Below, in pieces: positions 22,736 through 32,243 of a stretch of 37,843 nt of DNA (the stretch's first letter is position 1; every line of letters begins with the position of its first letter). The translations under genes and the position numbers were made by a program. The notes beneath the pieces were generated by a model. That model ran no database searches and was not told the DNA's origin. It was given only the letters and a program-made list of their open reading frames with translations. The DNA comes from Saprospiraceae bacterium UBA2365 (GTDB taxonomy: Bacteria; Bacteroidota; Bacteroidia; Chitinophagales; Saprospiraceae), in assembly GCA_002344345.1 (NCBI GenBank), contig DDTL01000195.1, positions 1 to 37,843 of the forward strand, written 5' to 3'.

Positions 22736-25330
22736 ATGAGGAATCTGATTATATTTATAGCGGCTTTTTTCTTAATCATATCCGCTTGTCAGCCAAGTTT
22801 TCACCCTGCAGTAAAAGACATTTTTATTACCTGGGAAGTATTAAGTAACACATATAAGGAAATTCCCGGGGTAAAAGCAAGATTTGTCATCGAAAACAAG
22901 GGAAGAATAGCGCTGGATGACCAAAACTGGTCCCTATATTTCAATCAATCTCCACGGGAAGTCATTGCAACAAACAGTCCACAACCTGTTAAAATAGAAC
23001 GGATCAGCGGTGATTGGTACAGATTGGTTCCGCTCAAGGGTTTCAATCTTCAGCCTTATGAAAAACTTGAGATTGTCTATGAAAATGGACATTGGTGGGT
23101 CAGCTTGTCCGATGCTCCTGCCGGATTGTATTTTGTTTTTAAAAATGATGAAGGAAAGGAACATATTCAGGAAGTCTTCAATTATACCATTTTGCCCTTC
23201 AACAGAGCTGAACAGACAACCAAACATCTTGGTGATTATTTTCCTAATCCAACGCCTGAATACTTCTATCAACAATATCAGGGAATATCGAAAATCGATG
23301 ATGATCTGATCCCTCCTATTGTTCCCAGGCCTCAAAAATTTAACCGGTCCGACGAAAAAATCAGCTTTGGCCCTTCGGTGCACATACATTTTCCGAAAGA
23401 GTTGAAAAGTGAAGCTGACTATTTAGCTACTACCCTGGAGAGTCTAACCGGTATAAAACCCGATTTAAACCCTCCAAAATCACTTAATGGAACCAATATT
23501 TCGCTTCAACTTGCAGATCCAGATCTGTTTGGAGATCAAACGGAAGCTTATCATTTAACCATCTCCAAAAATGGTGAGCTTATCATCGAAGGCTCAGGAA
23601 ACCCGGGAGTTTTTTATGGTATTCAGAGCCTCATTGCTTTGTTACCTGTGGAAGAGATCATCAACGGCAGTAAAGATCTGTCCGTTCCTGTTTGCCATAT
23701 TGAAGACGCACCGCGTTTTAAATACCGGGGAATGCACCTGGATGTTGCACGTCATTTTTTTGAGAAAAAAACGATCCTGAAATATCTCGACATTTTATCA
23801 TTTTATAAAGTCAATACGCTTCATCTGCATCTGACAGAGGATGAGGGTTGGCGGCTTGAAATTCCTGCACTCCCTGAATTGACAGGCATAGGTGGAAGAC
23901 GCGGTCATACCACCAAGGATGCGCCCTTTTTGCATCCTTCTTACGGTTCAGGTCCGTTTGCTGAAGTAAATGATAAGGCAGGAAGCGGTTATTACACCAG
24001 GAAAGACTTCATAGAGATATTGAAATACGCCCACAAAAGACACATTCAAATCATTCCTGAGATCAATATGCCCGGACACTCCAGAGCAGCCATCAAAGCG
24101 ATGGAACACCGATACCGCGAATTGATGAAGCAGGGAAAAGAGCAGGAAGCCAATGCTTTCAGACTGATTGACCCTGAAGATAAATCTGTTTATAATTCAG
24201 CTCAGCATTATAATGACAACGTGGTGAATGTTGCCAGAGAGTCTGTTTATAAGTTTTATGAAACCGTACTGGATGCTGTGCTGGACATGTATAAGGAAGC
24301 CGGTGTAAAAATTGAAATTTGGCATGTTGGAGGTGATGAAGTACCAAGAGGTGCCTGGACCGCGTCACCCATGATCGATTCGCTCCTGAAACGACGACCT
24401 GAGCTGGGTAAACCCCACAATATGCATGCTTATTTCCATGGTCGTATTAAAAAATTACTTGATAAAAGAAATCTCAAAACCGCCGGTTGGGAAGAGATCG
24501 GACTCATTGCTGATGCAGATGGGAAAAATATACCCAATAAAAAGCTGGCGGATGGAAATGTAATTCCCTATGTCTGGAACAATTTGTGGGGCGCACAGGA
24601 TCTCGCATATCGGCTGGCCAACGCCGGATTTCCTGTGGTATTATCCCATGTGACCAATTTTTATTTTGACCTGGCTTATAACAATGATCCGCGGGAAACA
24701 GGACTTTCCTGGGGTGGTTATGTGGATGAATTCAGTGCATGGCATTACAATCCCTATGATGTTTTCAAGACTACGATCAAAGACAATCTGGGGAAACCCT
24801 TTGACTTGGATCAGGATTACAAAAACATGGTCCGCTTAAAACCTGAAGCTAAAAAGAATATTTTTGGTGTGCAGGCACAAATGTGGACAGAAACAGTCAG
24901 TGAACCTGAAAAACTTGAATACTATCTGCTTCCAAAACTGATTGGTTTTGCCGAAACAGCCTGGGCGTCTGAACGTATTTGGGAAAAAACAGAAGACCAC
25001 CTGATCAGACAACGCCAGGTAAAAGAAGGATGGAATATTTTTACCAACCAACTTTCAAGATATGAGTTGCCCAGATTATCCATTCTTTTCGGAGGGTACA
25101 ATTACCGCATTCCACCTCCGGGAGCTCAGATGGAAAACGGGATCCTCCGCGTAAATACGGCTTATCCCGGATTAGAGGTCAGGTACACAACCGATGGTTC
25201 AGAACCGGATCGGGACGACCCAGTGGTAGAAGGACCTGTTAAATTAAAAACGACACCGGTGATCATTAAAGCTTTTGATCCATCCGGCAAGTCTGGATTT
25301 TCACTGAAGGTTCGGAATAAAAACAGATAA
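22736..25330 (+). CDS. GH20 beta-N-acetylhexosaminidase lipoprotein
   Basis: The 864-residue product starts with a lipoprotein signal (SAC, Cys18). Then come an N-terminal chitobiase-like carbohydrate-binding domain (about 25-165), a GH20b alpha/beta domain (about 195-320) and the GH20 catalytic barrel (about 328-770). The barrel begins FKYRGMHLDVARHFF, has HLTEDEGWRLEIPALPELTGIGGRRG, and carries the catalytic pair Asp534-Glu535 in HVGGDEVPRG. The C-terminal part (LEVRYTTDGSEPD) is the chitobiase C-terminal immunoglobulin-like domain. It releases terminal GlcNAc/GalNAc from chito-oligosaccharides or glycans outside the cytoplasm, using substrate-assisted catalysis. No chitin or Sus genes are adjacent, so it acts as a stand-alone scavenging enzyme here. 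Confidence 0.95.
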   Translation: MRNLIIFIAAFFLIISACQPSFHPAVKDIFITWEVLSNTYKEIPGVKARFVIENKGRIALDDQNWSLYFNQSPREVIATNSPQPVKIERISGDWYRLVPLKGFNLQPYEKLEIVYENGHWWVSLSDAPAGLYFVFKNDEGKEHIQEVFNYTILPFNRAEQTTKHLGDYFPNPTPEYFYQQYQGISKIDDDLIPPIVPRPQKFNRSDEKISFGPSVHIHFPKELKSEADYLATTLESLTGIKPDLNPPKSLNGTNISLQLADPDLFGDQTEAYHLTISKNGELIIEGSGNPGVFYGIQSLIALLPVEEIINGSKDLSVPVCHIEDAPRFKYRGMHLDVARHFFEKKTILKYLDILSFYKVNTLHLHLTEDEGWRLEIPALPELTGIGGRRGHTTKDAPFLHPSYGSGPFAEVNDKAGSGYYTRKDFIEILKYAHKRHIQIIPEINMPGHSRAAIKAMEHRYRELMKQGKEQEANAFRLIDPEDKSVYNSAQHYNDNVVNVARESVYKFYETVLDAVLDMYKEAGVKIEIWHVGGDEVPRGAWTASPMIDSLLKRRPELGKPHNMHAYFHGRIKKLLDKRNLKTAGWEEIGLIADADGKNIPNKKLADGNVIPYVWNNLWGAQDLAYRLANAGFPVVLSHVTNFYFDLAYNNDPRETGLSWGGYVDEFSAWHYNPYDVFKTTIKDNLGKPFDLDQDYKNMVRLKPEAKKNIFGVQAQMWTETVSEPEKLEYYLLPKLIGFAETAWASERIWEKTEDHLIRQRQVKEGWNIFTNQLSRYELPRLSILFGGYNYRIPPPGAQMENGILRVNTAYPGLEVRYTTDGSEPDRDDPVVEGPVKLKTTPVIIKAFDPSGKSGFSLKVRNKNR

Positions 25331-25373
25331 AACAGAATTTATATCCTGTGTCAGGAACATAAAATTTATAAAA

Positions 25374-26834
25374 ATGAAAGGCAAAAATATTTTAGAAAAC
25401 ACCATCACAAGATTCCGGGAAAAACAAATCATTCTGCCAACTTTCAGACAGATGAGACATCCTGAAGAGATCCCTCAGAAGATCAGAACAAAGCTAAGCA
25501 ACATTGGTTTATGGGATCTGCATTCGCTCAATTTATTCAGGATCACCTGGAAAAATGAACCGGTTCCTTTTGGAGGCGGTTTTGGAAAGGTAAATTACCT
25601 TGAAATTCCATCCGCTTTGAGCGGGGTCAAAGCCAGGATTGTGCTGATGACAGGAAAATGGTTCCCGACAGGAGCCCATAAAGTCGGCGCAGCCTATGGT
25701 TGCCTGGTCCCCAGATTGGTCAACGGAGAGTTTGACCCGACTTACCATAAGGCTGTCTGGCCGTCAACTGGCAATTACTGTCGCGGCGGAGCCTTCGATT
25801 CTTACCTGATGGGCTGCGATGCTGTGGCGATCCTGCCTGAGGAAATGAGTAAAGAACGCTTTGAGTGGCTGAAAGAAGTAGGTGCTGAAATTTTTGCAAC
25901 CCCCGGATGCGAATCCAATGTCAAGGAAATTTATGACAAGTGCTGGGATTTGCGCAGGAACAGACCTGATTGCGTGATCCTAAATCAATTCGATGAGTTC
26001 GGTAATCCAACCTGGCATTTTCATGTAACCGGATCGGCACTGGAAGAAGTCTTTAATGAAATAAAGGATCCGGAAAGCAGGTTTTCAGCTTTTGTGTCCA
26101 ATACCGGTTCAGCCGGAACCATTGGGGCAGGAGATTATCTTCGTAAAATATATCCCAATATCAAGGTCGTTGCATCAGAAGCTTTGCAGTGTCCAACTTT
26201 GCTCAACAATGGTTTTGGCGGACACCGGATCGAAGGCATCGGTGACAAGCATGTACCCTGGGTACATAATGTACGCAACACAGATGTCGTGACCGCTATT
26301 GATGATGAAGATTGTATGCGCATTATGCGTTTGTTCAATGATCCGGAAGGCAGGCAATTCCTGCAATCTGAAGGATTATCTGAAGGCCTGATCAGTCAAC
26401 TTTCCCTGTTGGGTATCTCGGGAATTGCCAATCTGATCGGAGCGATCAAAACTGCCAGGTATTTTGATTTTAGCGAAAAAGATACTGTGCTGACGATCGC
26501 TACTGACAGTATGGAATTATATCATTCCAGGATGGAAGAACTTCATCAGGAAAGAGGAGCATACTGCCAGATGCAGGCTGCCAGAGATTTAGACCGTTGT
26601 TTGCTCGGGCAGAAGACGGATTATATGAAGGAATTGAGTTATCAGGATAAAAAAGCCATCCACCACCTGAAATATTTCACCTGGGTGGAGCAGCAGGGGA
26701 AAACGGTTGAAGAGCTCAACGCACAATGGTATGACGATGGTTACTGGTCTGCTCATTTTGAAAAGGCGCACGAGTGGGATAAAATGATTGAGGCATTCAA
26801 TCAGCAGACAGGCGTCATCAATGAATATATTTAA
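25374..26834 (+). CDS. PLP-dependent fold-type II enzyme, cysteine synthase/TrpB-like
   Basis: The 486-residue product is a fold-type II PLP enzyme. The lysine that should bind PLP is Lys103 in PTGAHKVGAAYG; STGNYCRGGA (131-140) is the Asn/substrate loop, and SNTGSAGTIGAGDYL is the phosphate-binding glycine loop. About 60 extra residues at each end set it apart from CysK. Such enzymes do beta-replacement or elimination on serine-, cysteine- or threonine-type substrates; I cannot name the reaction. It opens an operon with a threonine-synthase-like enzyme (29 bases on) and a molybdenum hydroxylase. In other bacteria selenium-linked XDH clusters contain the PLP lyase YgeX, so an analogous catabolic role is possible but unproven. 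Confidence 0.8.
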   Translation: MKGKNILENTITRFREKQIILPTFRQMRHPEEIPQKIRTKLSNIGLWDLHSLNLFRITWKNEPVPFGGGFGKVNYLEIPSALSGVKARIVLMTGKWFPTGAHKVGAAYGCLVPRLVNGEFDPTYHKAVWPSTGNYCRGGAFDSYLMGCDAVAILPEEMSKERFEWLKEVGAEIFATPGCESNVKEIYDKCWDLRRNRPDCVILNQFDEFGNPTWHFHVTGSALEEVFNEIKDPESRFSAFVSNTGSAGTIGAGDYLRKIYPNIKVVASEALQCPTLLNNGFGGHRIEGIGDKHVPWVHNVRNTDVVTAIDDEDCMRIMRLFNDPEGRQFLQSEGLSEGLISQLSLLGISGIANLIGAIKTARYFDFSEKDTVLTIATDSMELYHSRMEELHQERGAYCQMQAARDLDRCLLGQKTDYMKELSYQDKKAIHHLKYFTWVEQQGKTVEELNAQWYDDGYWSAHFEKAHEWDKMIEAFNQQTGVINEYI

Positions 26835-26863
26835 TTAAGTTTTTCGGGGTAAAACCACTGAAA

Positions 26864-28105
26864 ATGACTGATCAAAAATTTATTTACAAGTGTGTAAACT
26901 GTGAAAAGGAATACGGTACTGGAACTGTCCGGTATCTCTGCCCAGTATGTGAATTGGAAAATCTACCAGGAAGACCTCCCAAAGGCGTGTTAAAAATCCT
27001 GTACGATTATACGGCCCTCAAAAGATCACTGACAACCTATTCTTCGCTGAAGGCAAAACGATTTCAGGATATTTTACCTATCACTAATATTGCCAGCCTT
27101 CCCCGATTAAGGGTTGGGGAAACGCCCTTATATGAACGTTCGGATCTTGTCAATCATCCTGATTCACACCGTTTGTTTTTCAAAGATGATGCCCTGAACC
27201 CAAGTTTTTCCTTCAAAGACAGGGCTTCTGCCCTGGTTTCGGCATTTGCGAAAGAAAATGGATTTTCAACCATCGTAGCTGCCTCTACCGGCAATGCAGG
27301 GTCGAGTATCGCAGCCATTTGCGCAGATCAGGGACAGAAAGCCATTGTTTTAGTTCCTGAAAAGGCACCGATTGCCAAACTGACCCAGATCGTAATGTAT
27401 GGTGCGAAAATCATTCCTGTTAAAGGAACGTATGACGATGCCTTTGATCTGAGCGTTGAAGCGAGTCGCCTTTTTGACTGGTACAACCGCAATACGGCCT
27501 ACAATCCGTTAACCATCGAAGGGAAGAAAACGGTTTCATTTGAGCTTTTCGAACAGATGGGTTATCAGGTTCCGGACAGAATTTTTGTCCCGACAGGGGA
27601 TGGAGTGATCCTTTCAGGGGTATACAAAGGATTTGAAGACCTGATGTTGTCAGGCATCACGCACAAAATGCCTGTGGTGGTGGCAGTTCAGGCGGCAGGA
27701 AGTGATAACCTGGTAAGGAATCTGCAAAGATCTGAATTTGAGATCCATAAAAGTGCAACCTTCGCTGACTCCATCTCTGTAGATGCGCCAAGGAATTTTT
27801 ATATGGCTCAACACTTTATAAAAAAATACAATGGTGAGTCGATAACTGTGACAGACGAGGAGATCATTCGGGCATCCGCACAACTGGCCGGACAAACCGG
27901 GATTTTCACCGAGCCTGCATCGGCATCGGCTTATGCAGGTTACAGTAAGATGGCTGAGGAAGGAGTTATTCATCAAGGTTCGACCAATGTGGTTTTGCTT
28001 ACAGGAAGCGGACTGAAAGATTTGAAAGCAGTCGGCAGTATCATTTCCATGCCGGAAAGCATCGAAAAAGACCTCGACCAGCTGAAGAGGCTGGCAGCGT
28101 TATAA
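26864..28105 (+). CDS. Threonine synthase-like PLP enzyme with N-terminal zinc ribbon
   Basis: The 413-residue product begins with a zinc-ribbon motif (Cys10-x2-Cys13, Cys26-x2-Cys29) as in one class of threonine synthases and cysteate synthases. The PLP lysine is Lys118 in SFSFKDRA, followed by ASTGNAGSS and, at the back of the site, PTGDGVILSGVYKGF. The reaction could be threonine synthesis from O-phosphohomoserine or a related replacement or elimination. Location in an operon with another PLP enzyme and a xanthine-dehydrogenase-like protein argues against a housekeeping thrC, which normally sits with thrA and thrB. The next gene starts 30 bases after the stop. Family confident, substrate not. 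Confidence 0.82.
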   Translation: MTDQKFIYKCVNCEKEYGTGTVRYLCPVCELENLPGRPPKGVLKILYDYTALKRSLTTYSSLKAKRFQDILPITNIASLPRLRVGETPLYERSDLVNHPDSHRLFFKDDALNPSFSFKDRASALVSAFAKENGFSTIVAASTGNAGSSIAAICADQGQKAIVLVPEKAPIAKLTQIVMYGAKIIPVKGTYDDAFDLSVEASRLFDWYNRNTAYNPLTIEGKKTVSFELFEQMGYQVPDRIFVPTGDGVILSGVYKGFEDLMLSGITHKMPVVVAVQAAGSDNLVRNLQRSEFEIHKSATFADSISVDAPRNFYMAQHFIKKYNGESITVTDEEIIRASAQLAGQTGIFTEPASASAYAGYSKMAEEGVIHQGSTNVVLLTGSGLKDLKAVGSIISMPESIEKDLDQLKRLAAL

Positions 28106-28135
28106 ATCTGGAATTGCGGAACTAAATCAAGTACC

Positions 28136-30703
28136 ATGATCTCCTTTATATTGAACGATCAAAAAATAGACTATTCAGGTGATCCGGAGCGAACGCTCCT
28201 CAATTATCTGAGACAGGAACTCCATTTGACGGCAGCCAAGGATGGTTGTTCTTCACAAGCAGCCTGTGGGGCATGCACCGTGGAGATCAACGGTGAGGCG
28301 AAACTGGCGTGTGCCACAAAAATGGCAAAACTTCATAATACACAGATCTACACTCCGGAAGGATTCCCTGAATATGTACTGAAAGTCATTGCAACCGAAT
28401 TTGTCAATAAAGGCGCTGTTCAATGTGGTTTTTGTACGCCCGGGTTCATCAGCAGGACTAAAATTTTGCTCCAGAATAACCCGGATCCGGGTCTGGATGA
28501 GATCAGAACCGCATTGAAACCACACCTTTGCCGTTGTACAGGCTATAAGAAGATCGAAGAAGCCATTATTTCGGCCGGGCAAATGCTGGCCAGGAATGCT
28601 ACAACTGAAATCAGAGAAACAACGGGTAAAATCGGAACTGACCTGCCAAAATACCAGGCTTATGAAACAGCTATCGGGAAGCGTTTGTTTGTTGATGACC
28701 TGTTTGAAGAAGGCATGTTGCATGCTGCACTCAGATTCAGTGATCATCCACGGGCAATAGTCAAAAAAATTGATGTCTCCAGGGCAGAAGCTGTGGATGG
28801 CGTGATCCGTGTTTTTACAGCCAGGGATATTCCAGGGCAAAAAAAGGTGGGTTTGATCATAGCTGACTGGCCGGTGATGGTCGGGGAAGGTGAGCATGTA
28901 AATTATATCGGGGATGTTTTGGCGGGTGTGGTTGCCACGGACAAGAATATTGCCAGGCAGGCTGCTGCTTTGATCGAGGTCGAATATGACGTTTTAAAAC
29001 CGGTTACGGATGTTTTTGAAGCCATCACAGCTGAAAGGATCCATCCTGAGCGACCCAATCATTTTGAAACGACCTGTTTTACTTCGGGTGAAGTGGACAA
29101 AGCCATAGCTTCTGCAGCTTATGTAAGTTCAGGTAAATATCAGACTCAGCGCGTTGAACACGGATTCCTGGAAAAGGAAGCCGCTTTGGCCAAACCGGAC
29201 GGGAATGGCAGTATCATCATTTACAGTCAAAGTCAGGGTGTATATGAAGACAGGAGGCAGATCGCCTTGCTGCTTGGATTGCCGGAGGATAAAGTCAGGG
29301 TCATTTTAGTACCCAATGGCGGTGGTTTTGGAGGAAAAGAAGACCTCAGCATTCAGGGTCAGACGGCGCTTTTTGCCTGGCTGACCGGCAAACCGGTAAA
29401 ACTGACCCTGAAAAGGGAAGAATCCATCCGTTTGCATCCCAAACGACATCCGGTTTTCATGGACATCACGCTGGCAGCTGACCGGGATGGGAAGTTGGTT
29501 GCCCTCAGACTCAGGGCGGTTGGTGATACCGGAGCGTATGCTTCTGTCGGGACCAAGGTGATGGAAAGGGTGGCAGGACATGCTTCCGGCGGGTACTTTG
29601 TACCGAATGTGGATATTGAGGCAAAAACGGTGTATACCAACAACATTCCATCGGGTGCCATGCGTGGTTTTGGAGCCAACCAGGTGGCTTTTGCCCTCGA
29701 AAGTTGTGTGGATGACCTCTGCAGGCAGGGTGGTTTTGACCGGTGGCAATTCCGTTATGACAATGCTTTGACCGATGGTTTAACGACCAGTACCGGGCAA
29801 AAACTCTACGGAGTGGGCATCCGGCAATGCCTGGAAGCGATCAGGGAAGATTATTACAAAACCAGGTTTGCCGGATTGGCTTGTGCGATCAAGAATTCCG
29901 GGGTAGGCAACGGGATGATCGACGAATCGAAGGTCATCATTGAAGTGGTTTCAGGGCAAAAGATAGTTTTGAAACATGGTTGGACCGAGATGGGTCAGGG
30001 AGTGCATAACATGGCCATCCAGACTTTATGCGAGGAAACCGGGTTGAAACCGGGCATCATGCAGGTGGAAGTGGACACCGAAGCACAGATCAAAACCGGT
30101 ATGACCACTTCGTCACGGGCAACTGCCCTGGTCGGATTGGCAACCATTGAAGCGGCAAAGGAATTTAAAGCTGATCTACAGGCGAATTCCCTGGATGATC
30201 TCGTTGGTAAGGTATACAAGGGTCAGTTCATCTGTGACTGGACCAATAAACCCGGAGCCAATGTGGAAGATCCGGTCATCCATTATTCTTACGGATATGC
30301 CGCACAGTTGTGTGTCCTGGACGAAAATGGCAAGGTTGAAAAGATCATAGCTGCCCATGACGGCGGAAAGATCATGAATCCGATGTTGTTTGAAGGTCAG
30401 ATCGAAGGAGCGGTTCACATGGGTTTGGGATATGCGCTTTCGGAGGATCTGCCGATGAAAGAAGGATTTTTGGTTTATGATAAAATGAGGAAACTAGGGA
30501 TCCTCAGGGCTCATGAAACGCCTGATATTGAAGTCCGGGGCGTGGAAGTGAAGGATCCGGTGGGTCCTTACGGCGCCAAGGGGATCGGAGAGATCGGTCT
30601 GATACCCACGGCTGCTGCAGTGGCCAATGCTTTGACGGCATTTGACGGGGTGAGACGGTGGAGATTGCCTATGGAGAAAGTTTATAAAGTAGAAAGTTTG
30701 TAA
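28136..30703 (+). CDS. Xanthine dehydrogenase-type molybdenum hydroxylase, 2Fe-2S/Mo fusion without FAD domain
   Basis: The 855-residue product fuses two 2Fe-2S domains (Cys38, 44, 47, 59; Cys97, 100, 132, 134 in QCGFCTPGF and CRCTGYKKI) to the molybdopterin-binding part (about 175-855). Mo-site landmarks include GGGFGGKED, SGAMRGFGANQ, TEMGQGVH and catalytic Glu819 in GAKGIGEIG. There is no FAD domain. This plan matches the group annotated as selenium-dependent xanthine dehydrogenase, thought to carry a labile Se ligand; the selenium accessory genes are not in view. It would hydroxylate a purine or N-heterocycle and needs an external electron acceptor. It ends the operon; its last codons and stop lie in a 16-bp tandem repeat. 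Confidence 0.88.
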   Translation: MISFILNDQKIDYSGDPERTLLNYLRQELHLTAAKDGCSSQAACGACTVEINGEAKLACATKMAKLHNTQIYTPEGFPEYVLKVIATEFVNKGAVQCGFCTPGFISRTKILLQNNPDPGLDEIRTALKPHLCRCTGYKKIEEAIISAGQMLARNATTEIRETTGKIGTDLPKYQAYETAIGKRLFVDDLFEEGMLHAALRFSDHPRAIVKKIDVSRAEAVDGVIRVFTARDIPGQKKVGLIIADWPVMVGEGEHVNYIGDVLAGVVATDKNIARQAAALIEVEYDVLKPVTDVFEAITAERIHPERPNHFETTCFTSGEVDKAIASAAYVSSGKYQTQRVEHGFLEKEAALAKPDGNGSIIIYSQSQGVYEDRRQIALLLGLPEDKVRVILVPNGGGFGGKEDLSIQGQTALFAWLTGKPVKLTLKREESIRLHPKRHPVFMDITLAADRDGKLVALRLRAVGDTGAYASVGTKVMERVAGHASGGYFVPNVDIEAKTVYTNNIPSGAMRGFGANQVAFALESCVDDLCRQGGFDRWQFRYDNALTDGLTTSTGQKLYGVGIRQCLEAIREDYYKTRFAGLACAIKNSGVGNGMIDESKVIIEVVSGQKIVLKHGWTEMGQGVHNMAIQTLCEETGLKPGIMQVEVDTEAQIKTGMTTSSRATALVGLATIEAAKEFKADLQANSLDDLVGKVYKGQFICDWTNKPGANVEDPVIHYSYGYAAQLCVLDENGKVEKIIAAHDGGKIMNPMLFEGQIEGAVHMGLGYALSEDLPMKEGFLVYDKMRKLGILRAHETPDIEVRGVEVKDPVGPYGAKGIGEIGLIPTAAAVANALTAFDGVRRWRLPMEKVYKVESL

Positions 30704-30739
30704 AGTAGAAAGTTTGTAAAGTAGAAAGTTTGTAAAGTA
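30676..30739. repeat. Four tandem copies of a 16-bp unit across a stop codon
   Basis: GAAAGTTTGTAAAGTA repeats at 30692, 30708 and 30724, preceded by a first copy at 30676 with TTTATA for TTTGTA. The stop codon of the molybdenum hydroxylase (30701-30703) lies in copy 2, so copies 1 and 2 encode the final Glu-Lys-Val-Tyr-Lys-Val-Glu-Ser-Leu and the rest is untranslated. Confidence 0.95.
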
Positions 30740-30810
30740 TTTTGATTTATTTTGAGGAAGTTTTTGGGAAGTCAGGAAATAAAACAAATTAATTTAAAAG
30801 TAAAGAAACT

Positions 30811-31596
30811 ATGGATAAAAAAATCATTAACATGTTTCCCGGGAAAATGATCATTCAGAACCCAGGGGAGAAATATTCTGATTTGCTCAAAAATTTTGTA
30901 AAACCTTTTGAAAAGGATTTTCCAAAGACTTTTGATGCGGTGGATGCAATCAATTTTGCCCAGCAAGCATGGAATCTGGGTTGTATAAGTCAATTTTTGT
31001 CCGAAGAGGAATTTGCGAAAAATTTAGGTGATTTTCCTTTTGCATTCAGTAAAAAGGAAAACAACCTTTTGAAAAAAATGATTCAGGCGAAAAAAAGTGA
31101 ATATGCCCAATATGACAGGTTTATTTCAGAATTTAAGCTTGAACCTGATAAGAATGGGATGATGACGCTAACCGTTTTGACAGAGGATAAAGATTCTTTT
31201 ATTGCGAACCAGATGAATGACTCACGTTATTTTGATGATGATGAAGATGATTTTAACGAATCTGATTATGAACAAGGGTTTATCAATCGTACGGCCATTA
31301 TTGTGAAGCCAATTCAGCCGTTTTATGAATGGATAATATCAATTTCTCCGGGATTTCCTGTACCCCCGGACCAGGAACCCATGATCTATCTCATTGAAGA
31401 AGATATAAATGATTTTGACAAGTGGTTAAGGAAAAACTCAGAAAAGCTTTTTCAGATGGCCCTGGAAGGCTGGACTACCAATAAAAAGCAATGGCCACAA
31501 AAACGTTCCTACAAATTGTTTCGGGAATGGTTCAGAGTGGACGTTGCAACGATGGTATATGATATGGAATTTGAACCGATATATAAGGAATTGTGA
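30811..31596 (+). CDS. Hypothetical protein with acidic stretch
   Basis: The 261-residue product is soluble, without signal or membrane segments. I do not recognise a family. Residues 141-153 are very acidic (FDDDEDDFNESDY). The C-terminal half is rich in Trp and Phe (FYEWIISISPGFPVPPDQEP, WLRKN, EGWTTNKKQWPQK, FREWFRVD). It follows the molybdenum hydroxylase on the same strand after about 107 bases that include the 16-bp repeats, so co-transcription is possible but no functional link is visible. Confidence 0.65.
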   Translation: MDKKIINMFPGKMIIQNPGEKYSDLLKNFVKPFEKDFPKTFDAVDAINFAQQAWNLGCISQFLSEEEFAKNLGDFPFAFSKKENNLLKKMIQAKKSEYAQYDRFISEFKLEPDKNGMMTLTVLTEDKDSFIANQMNDSRYFDDDEDDFNESDYEQGFINRTAIIVKPIQPFYEWIISISPGFPVPPDQEPMIYLIEEDINDFDKWLRKNSEKLFQMALEGWTTNKKQWPQKRSYKLFREWFRVDVATMVYDMEFEPIYKEL

Positions 31597-31824
31597 ACGT
31601 ATCAAGTCGGATTTTCAGATACTATTTTGTATTCGGAATTGATATTAAAACCATATTGATCGTACGTCCTGAACTTTACATTTGAGAAGCATGATCACTC
31701 ATTTATAGTGTGTGCAAGAAAACAACTGGTTTTTTGTTAATTATTGAGTCTGAGCATTTTCGTTTAGAACATAAAAATCAAAAAATTGTAAATACTGCAA
31801 TACCCATCATTTCACTCAAATCTC

Positions 31825-31832
31825 TACTTTTG
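31825..31832 (+). promoter_or_regulatory. Candidate -7 box for the DUF486 gene (TACTTTTG)
   Basis: CTACTTTTGCGC contains TACTTTTG, matching TAnnTTTG, 20 bases before the start codon at 31853. No clear -33 element is seen. Confidence 0.5.
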
Positions 31833-31852
31833 CGCTTTTTTAAAATGTACGT

Positions 31853-32224
31853 ATGCACAACAGCCTTCTGACCATATTGCTTTTGATCCTGTCCAATACT
31901 TTTATGACATTTGCATGGTATGGGCATCTGAAATTCAAAGAGATGAACTGGTTCAGCAGCCTGGGATTGATGAGCATCATCCTGATCAGTTGGGGCATCG
32001 CCTTCTTTGAGTATATCTTTCAAGTGCCGGCCAACAGGATGGGCTATGCTGAAAACGGAGGTTCATTCAACCTATGGCAACTGAAAGTCATACAGGAAGT
32101 GATCACACTGACCGTATTTACCCTGTTCACCGTGCTTTTTTTCAAAAATGAAAGCTTCCGTATGAACCACCTGATCGGCTTTGTTTTTTTGATACTGGCG
32201 GTGTATTTTATTTTCAAAAAATAG
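31853..32224 (+). CDS. DUF486/DMT-like small membrane protein
   Basis: The 123-residue product has four hydrophobic helices (about 4-22, 35-55, 78-95, 102-121) with HLKFKEMNW after the first helix, WGIAFFEYIFQVPANRMGY in the middle and the final FVFLILAVYFIFKK. This is the DUF486 family, small four-helix inner-membrane proteins related to drug/metabolite transporters of the EamA/SMR kind; their substrates are unknown. The gene has its own -7 box and converges with the M1-like gene, the two stops being 19 bases apart. Confidence 0.88.
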   Translation: MHNSLLTILLLILSNTFMTFAWYGHLKFKEMNWFSSLGLMSIILISWGIAFFEYIFQVPANRMGYAENGGSFNLWQLKVIQEVITLTVFTLFTVLFFKNESFRMNHLIGFVFLILAVYFIFKK

Positions 32225-32243
32225 CTGGACTCAACAAGTGCTT

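Noticed and set aside
28253..28897. 214-residue minus-strand frame
   Set aside because: It is a shadow of the 2Fe-2S and early Mo regions of the hydroxylase gene.
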